Shown here: positions 60,717 through 64,000 of the stretch, piece by piece
Layout of the letters: each line of letters starts with the position of its first letter
Numbering within the stretch: position 1 is the stretch's first letter
Assembly (NCBI RefSeq): GCF_021228235.1
Contig: NZ_JAJQRG010000008.1
Span: 124,001-188,000 of the forward strand
DNA from: Pseudophaeobacter flagellatus
Lineage (GTDB): Bacteria; Pseudomonadota; Alphaproteobacteria; Rhodobacterales; Rhodobacteraceae
Reading direction: 5' to 3'
Length of the DNA stretch: 64,000 bases
The notes under the pieces: generated by a model
Databases searched by the model: none
What the model saw: only the letters and a program-made list of their open reading frames with translations
Told to the model about the DNA's origin: nothing
Position numbers and translations under genes: made by a program

Positions 60717-61373
60717 ATGGGCCTCGATTTTTCGATTATTCCCAAGTATTTGGATGTTGTGTTGCTGGGTGCTGCCTGGACTATGGGTATCACCGTGGCA
60801 TCCGCGATCCTCAGCTTTTTTGGCGGTATAGTCTTTGCTGTGGTGGCGCTCTATGCGCCTTGGATCATCCGCCAGCCTTTCCGCCTGATCGAGTGGGTCT
60901 TTATGGGCACGCCGCTTCTGCTGCAGCTGTTCCTGATCTATTTTGGCCTGGTGCAGATCGGCATTGACCTGCCTGCCTTTATCGCCGGCATCATCGGGCT
61001 GGGGCTGCATTTTGCAGTCTACAACTCTGAACTGATCCAGACGGCAATCCTTGCGGTCGACAAGGGCCAGATGGAAGCGGCACGCACCCTGGGATTAAGC
61101 CGTGGCGAAGCCCTGCGCAAAGTTGTGATCCCGCAGGCGGTGCGCGCTGTGATCCCGCCGATTGGCAACAACATGATTGCCCTGCTGAAAGACAGCGCCC
61201 TGGTTTCGGTAATTGGGGTCAGCGAACTGACGCTTTCCGCCCAGCGGGTGATCGGCAAGACCTATCGTCCGTTCGAGTTCTACATCCTTGCCGCTGCCTT
61301 CTACTACGTCATCAACCTTTGCATGGAATGGGTGCAGCGCAAGATCGAGCGCCGCATTGCCATCTCCCGCTGA
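60717..61373 (+). CDS. Amino-acid ABC transporter permease 2
   Basis: A 218-residue permease of the same class, with [20 protein letters not shown] and the EAA loop [27 protein letters not shown]. It pairs with the upstream permease and the ATPase 16 bases downstream. Confidence 0.92.
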   Translation: MGLDFSIIPKYLDVVLLGAAWTMGITVASAILSFFGGIVFAVVALYAPWIIRQPFRLIEWVFMGTPLLLQLFLIYFGLVQIGIDLPAFIAGIIGLGLHFAVYNSELIQTAILAVDKGQMEAARTLGLSRGEALRKVVIPQAVRAVIPPIGNNMIALLKDSALVSVIGVSELTLSAQRVIGKTYRPFEFYILAAAFYYVINLCMEWVQRKIERRIAISR

Positions 61374-61389
61374 TCTTGCGAGACCAATC

Positions 61390-62160
61390 ATGACCGAACA
61401 GACAGACTTCGTCGAAATCCGCCACGCACAGAAATCCTTTGGTGCGCTTGAGGTTCTCAAGGACATCAGCCTTTCCGTTACGCGCGGTCAGATCGTTGGC
61501 ATCATCGGCTCATCAGGGTCCGGCAAATCCACACTGCTGCGTGCCATCAACGATCTGGATCCGCTGACCGGCGGGGAAATCTGGTTGGACGGCGTGCAGG
61601 TGAACAAAAGCCTGCCGCACCGCCAATATGAAAAACACATCAATGAAATGCGCCAGCAGGTTGGCATGGTGTTCCAGCACTTCAACCTGTTCCCGCACAT
61701 GACCGCGCGCGAAAATGTCACGATGGCGCCAAAGATGCTCAAGGGGTTGTCGCAAGCGGCCGCCGATAAGCTCGCTGAAGAGCAGCTGGACAAGGTTGGG
61801 ATGCTGGAGCGGATCGACTACTATCCCTCGCAGCTGTCCGGCGGTCAGAAACAGCGGGTCGCCATCGCCCGGGCGCTTGCGATGAAGCCAAAGCTGATGC
61901 TGTTTGACGAAGCGACCTCTGCTCTGGATCCCGAATTGGTGGAAGAGGTGAACCTGGTTATGAAACGGCTCGCCGAAGAGCACATGACGATGATCATCGT
62001 AACCCATGAAATGGACTTTGCGGCTTCGGTCTGTGACCGCGTGCTGTTCATGGACAAGGGTGTCGTCGTCGAAGAAGGCCCGCCTGCGACCATGTTCAAA
62101 CATCCAACCAAGGAGCGAACCCGAGAATTCCTCCGCAAACATATCGAAGGTGCAAAGTGA
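61390..62160 (+). CDS. Amino-acid ABC transporter ATP-binding protein
   Basis: A 256-residue ATPase. Walker A is [11 protein letters not shown], the Q-loop [12 protein letters not shown], signature LSGGQKQR, Walker [13 protein letters not shown] and H-switch THEMDFA. GlnQ/HisP type. The stop overlaps the aminotransferase start by 4 bases, which ties transport to metabolism. Confidence 0.94.
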   Translation: MTEQTDFVEIRHAQKSFGALEVLKDISLSVTRGQIVGIIGSSGSGKSTLLRAINDLDPLTGGEIWLDGVQVNKSLPHRQYEKHINEMRQQVGMVFQHFNLFPHMTARENVTMAPKMLKGLSQAAADKLAEEQLDKVGMLERIDYYPSQLSGGQKQRVAIARALAMKPKLMLFDEATSALDPELVEEVNLVMKRLAEEHMTMIIVTHEMDFAASVCDRVLFMDKGVVVEEGPPATMFKHPTKERTREFLRKHIEGAK

Positions 62161-63509
62161 GCGACGAGATTTCCTACCTGTTTTATCAATCCCGCACGCC
62201 GCGTCCCTTTCTGGAGCATGGCGAGGGCATCTATCTGTTTGATGAGACCGGCAAACGCTACATCGACGGATCTTCCGGCGCTATGGTGTCCAATATCGGT
62301 CACTCCAATCCGCGCGTCCTGGCCAAGATGAAGGCGCAGATGGACAAGGCCACCTTTGGCTATAGGCTGCATTTTCGCACCCATCCGTCCGAGGATCTGG
62401 CGGCAAAAACCGTTGCGATGACGCCGGACGGGCTGGATCGTGTTTTCTTTGTCTCGGGCGGGTCCGAAGCGGTGGAAAGTGCCGTGAAGCTGGCCCGGCA
62501 ATATGCCTTGACCCAGGGGCAGGGCAGCCGCCACCGGGTGATTTCGCGCTTTCCTTCCTATCATGGTTGCACCTTCGGGGCCCTGGATTTGACAGGCTAT
62601 GACCCGCTGCGCGAACCCTTTGCCCCTATGATGCAGGGTATGCCCAAGATCGCGGCCCCTGCGACCTATCTGGACCGCGACAACCTGAGCGAAGAAGAGC
62701 GCGGCTTGAAATATGCCGAACTGCTACGCGAGCAGATCCTGAAGGAAGGGCCGGACAATGTGCTGGCCTTTCTGATGGAACCCGTCGGCGGCGCCTCGAC
62801 CGGGGCGCTGGTTGCCCCCGATAGCTACTATGGCCGGGTGCGTGAGATCTGCGACGAATTTGGCGTGTTGCTGATCTATGACGAGGTGATGACCGGGGCA
62901 GGCCGCACCGGCAAGTTCCTGGCCGCCGAACACTGGGGCATCACCCCGGATATTGTCGCCATGTCCAAGGGCTTTGGCGCAGGCTATGCGCCTTTGGGGG
63001 CTATCGTGGCGCGCGCGCGTCTGGTCGATCCGGTTCTGGATGCAGGAGGCTTCCTGCATGGTTTTACCTATGCGGGCAATCCGCTTGCCTGCTCCGCCGG
63101 GCTGGCGGTGCTGGAAGAGATGGAAGATCAAAACCTGATCGAAAATGCTGCCCGCATGGGGGATGTCTTGATGGCGCGCCTGCGCACCCTGATGGATCGT
63201 TATTCCTTTATCGGCGATGTTCGCGGCAAGGGGCTGCTGACGGCCTTTGAATTTGTCGCGGACCGCACAACCATGGAACCCCTGCCGCCAGAGCTGGACG
63301 CCCATGCACGGCTTGTCGAACTGGCCTATGAGCGGGGCCTTATCATCTATTCCCGCCGCACCCGAGGCGGCACCGCAGGCGATCATTTCCTGATCGCACC
63401 GCCGCTGATCATTACTGAGGCGCAGATCGACGAGATCATGGTGATCCTGGTGGATGCGCTGGATGCCTTTGCCACAGAGGTGGGACTGCCCATCGCGGAG
63501 GCCGCATGA
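62157..63509 (+). CDS. Class III pyridoxal-phosphate aminotransferase
   Basis: A 450-residue fold-type I class III aminotransferase. [19 protein letters not shown] is the PLP-phosphate site, [15 protein letters not shown] follows, the cofactor aspartate is in [15 protein letters not shown] and the Schiff-base lysine in [14 protein letters not shown]. Typical substrates are omega-amino acids and diamines. GTG start overlaps the transporter ATPase gene; a CoA-transferase gene overlaps its end. Confidence 0.9.
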   Translation: MSDEISYLFYQSRTPRPFLEHGEGIYLFDETGKRYIDGSSGAMVSNIGHSNPRVLAKMKAQMDKATFGYRLHFRTHPSEDLAAKTVAMTPDGLDRVFFVSGGSEAVESAVKLARQYALTQGQGSRHRVISRFPSYHGCTFGALDLTGYDPLREPFAPMMQGMPKIAAPATYLDRDNLSEEERGLKYAELLREQILKEGPDNVLAFLMEPVGGASTGALVAPDSYYGRVREICDEFGVLLIYDEVMTGAGRTGKFLAAEHWGITPDIVAMSKGFGAGYAPLGAIVARARLVDPVLDAGGFLHGFTYAGNPLACSAGLAVLEEMEDQNLIENAARMGDVLMARLRTLMDRYSFIGDVRGKGLLTAFEFVADRTTMEPLPPELDAHARLVELAYERGLIIYSRRTRGGTAGDHFLIAPPLIITEAQIDEIMVILVDALDAFATEVGLPIAEAA

Positions 63510-64000
63510 GGCTGCCAGACAAAAGCTGCAAGATTGCCAGCGCCATTGCAAAAATCAAACCGGGCGACAGGGTCATGATTGGCGGCTTTGGCGTGCCCGG
63601 CACACCGATGACGCTGATCCAAGCGCTTGTCGACCATGGTGCAGATAACCTGACGATTATCAAGAATGACGCAAACGAGCCGGGCATGGGCATCGACCAT
63701 CTGCTGCAGAGCGGCCAGGTCTCGCGGCTGATCACCACCCATCTTGGCCTGAACACCCATGCGATTTCGCTGATGAACACAGGCCAGATCAAGGTGGAGT
63801 TCAACGCTCAGGGTATTCTGGCCGAACGTATTCGGGCCGGCGGTGCCGGGATTGGGGCCGTGCTAAGTGATATCGGCATCGGCACCGAGCTGGCGATGGG
63901 CAAGCAGGTGGTCGAGCTCGCGGGCAAGCCGCATCTAGTGGAAACCGCCCTGCGCGCCGATGTGGCGCTGATCCACGCCGACCGGGCCGATATCTTTGGC
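63506..64000 (+). CDS. CoA-transferase subunit A, partial (3-oxoacid CoA-transferase family)
   Basis: The first 165 residues, running off the window edge. GDRVMIGGFGVPGTPMTLIQAL is the family I CoA-transferase subunit A motif (GGFG-x-x-G-x-P), followed by ITTHLGLNTHAI and VEFNAQGILAERIRAGGAGI. It would activate an acid with CoA from succinyl- or acetyl-CoA. A subunit B gene is expected just beyond the window. It overlaps the aminotransferase stop by 4 bases. Confidence 0.85.
   Translation, partial: MRLPDKSCKIASAIAKIKPGDRVMIGGFGVPGTPMTLIQALVDHGADNLTIIKNDANEPGMGIDHLLQSGQVSRLITTHLGLNTHAISLMNTGQIKVEFNAQGILAERIRAGGAGIGAVLSDIGIGTELAMGKQVVELAGKPHLVETALRADVALIHADRADIFG

Noticed and set aside
1-64000. 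tRNA, rRNA, CRISPR arrays, insertion sequences, phage genes or attachment sites
   Set aside because: I read the intergenic spaces for TTCGAATC-type tRNA loops, regular repeats and transposase motifs and found none. A tRNAscan-SE run would settle tRNAs.

Overview
The window reads as chromosomal DNA of a marine Rhodobacteraceae bacterium (roseobacter group). The evidence is a high-GC coding style, an Irr regulator next to fabA, a SAM/SAH riboswitch of the type confined to Rhodobacterales in front of metK, an rpoE-chrR singlet-oxygen module with its own promoters, and the alphaproteobacterial gene orders miaB-(...)-phoH-ybeY-corC-lnt-metK-trmB and aroA-cmk-rpsA-ihfB-lapA-trpF-trpB. I see no rRNA, tRNA, CRISPR array, prophage or insertion sequence. 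The window opens inside a cyclic-nucleotide-binding-domain gene and closes inside a CoA-transferase subunit gene.

0-10 kb is a catabolic, mostly minus-strand region: an ArsR regulator, an enolase-superfamily enzyme with an alcohol dehydrogenase and a small unknown protein, an MFS exporter, a compact pcaD / alpha-beta hydrolase / pcaB operon that lacks pcaHG and pcaC, a threonine-dehydratase-like enzyme and a haloacid dehalogenase. 10-14.4 kb holds slyD and unsaturated-fatty-acid synthesis (fabI, fabB, fabA) plus irr. A small AT-rich membrane-protein gene and a strong terminator separate fabA from fabBI. 14.4-19 kb has a LysR / PhyH-dioxygenase divergent pair, an uncharacterised protein and miaB.

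19-34.6 kb is the housekeeping core: a two-gene envelope pair (OmpA-like plus lipoprotein sharing a 33-residue motif), phoH, ybeY, corC, lnt, riboswitch-metK, trmB, aroA, cmk, a nitroreductase with its own operator, rpsA, ihfB, lapA, trpF and trpB. 34.6-50.3 kb is mixed: an IsdG-like haem oxygenase, a DUF2237 protein, a serine hydrolase, pth with a long tail, rplY, an HTTM-like membrane pair, lldD, trpA, a PagL-like protein, ychF, a nucleoside hydrolase, an FAH-family enzyme, a LysR-controlled 2-oxoglutarate dioxygenase / class II aldolase pair, and a zinT gene preceded by a Zur-like palindrome.

50.3-57.8 kb is a self-contained stress island: SDR and DUF1365 genes diverge from an FAD oxidoreductase / CFA-synthase-like methyltransferase / MFS / DUF3833 operon, followed by chrR-rpoE. 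Three promoters of identical architecture (TGATCC, 18 bases, TA-rich -10) face the two divergent operons and rpoE itself. This fits the group IV sigma factor RpoE, released from ChrR by singlet oxygen, driving membrane-lipid remodelling. 57.9-64 kb carries a LysR gene divergent from a polar-amino-acid ABC transporter operon that runs with 4-base overlaps into a class III aminotransferase and a CoA-transferase subunit, so it looks like uptake plus degradation of one nitrogenous substrate.
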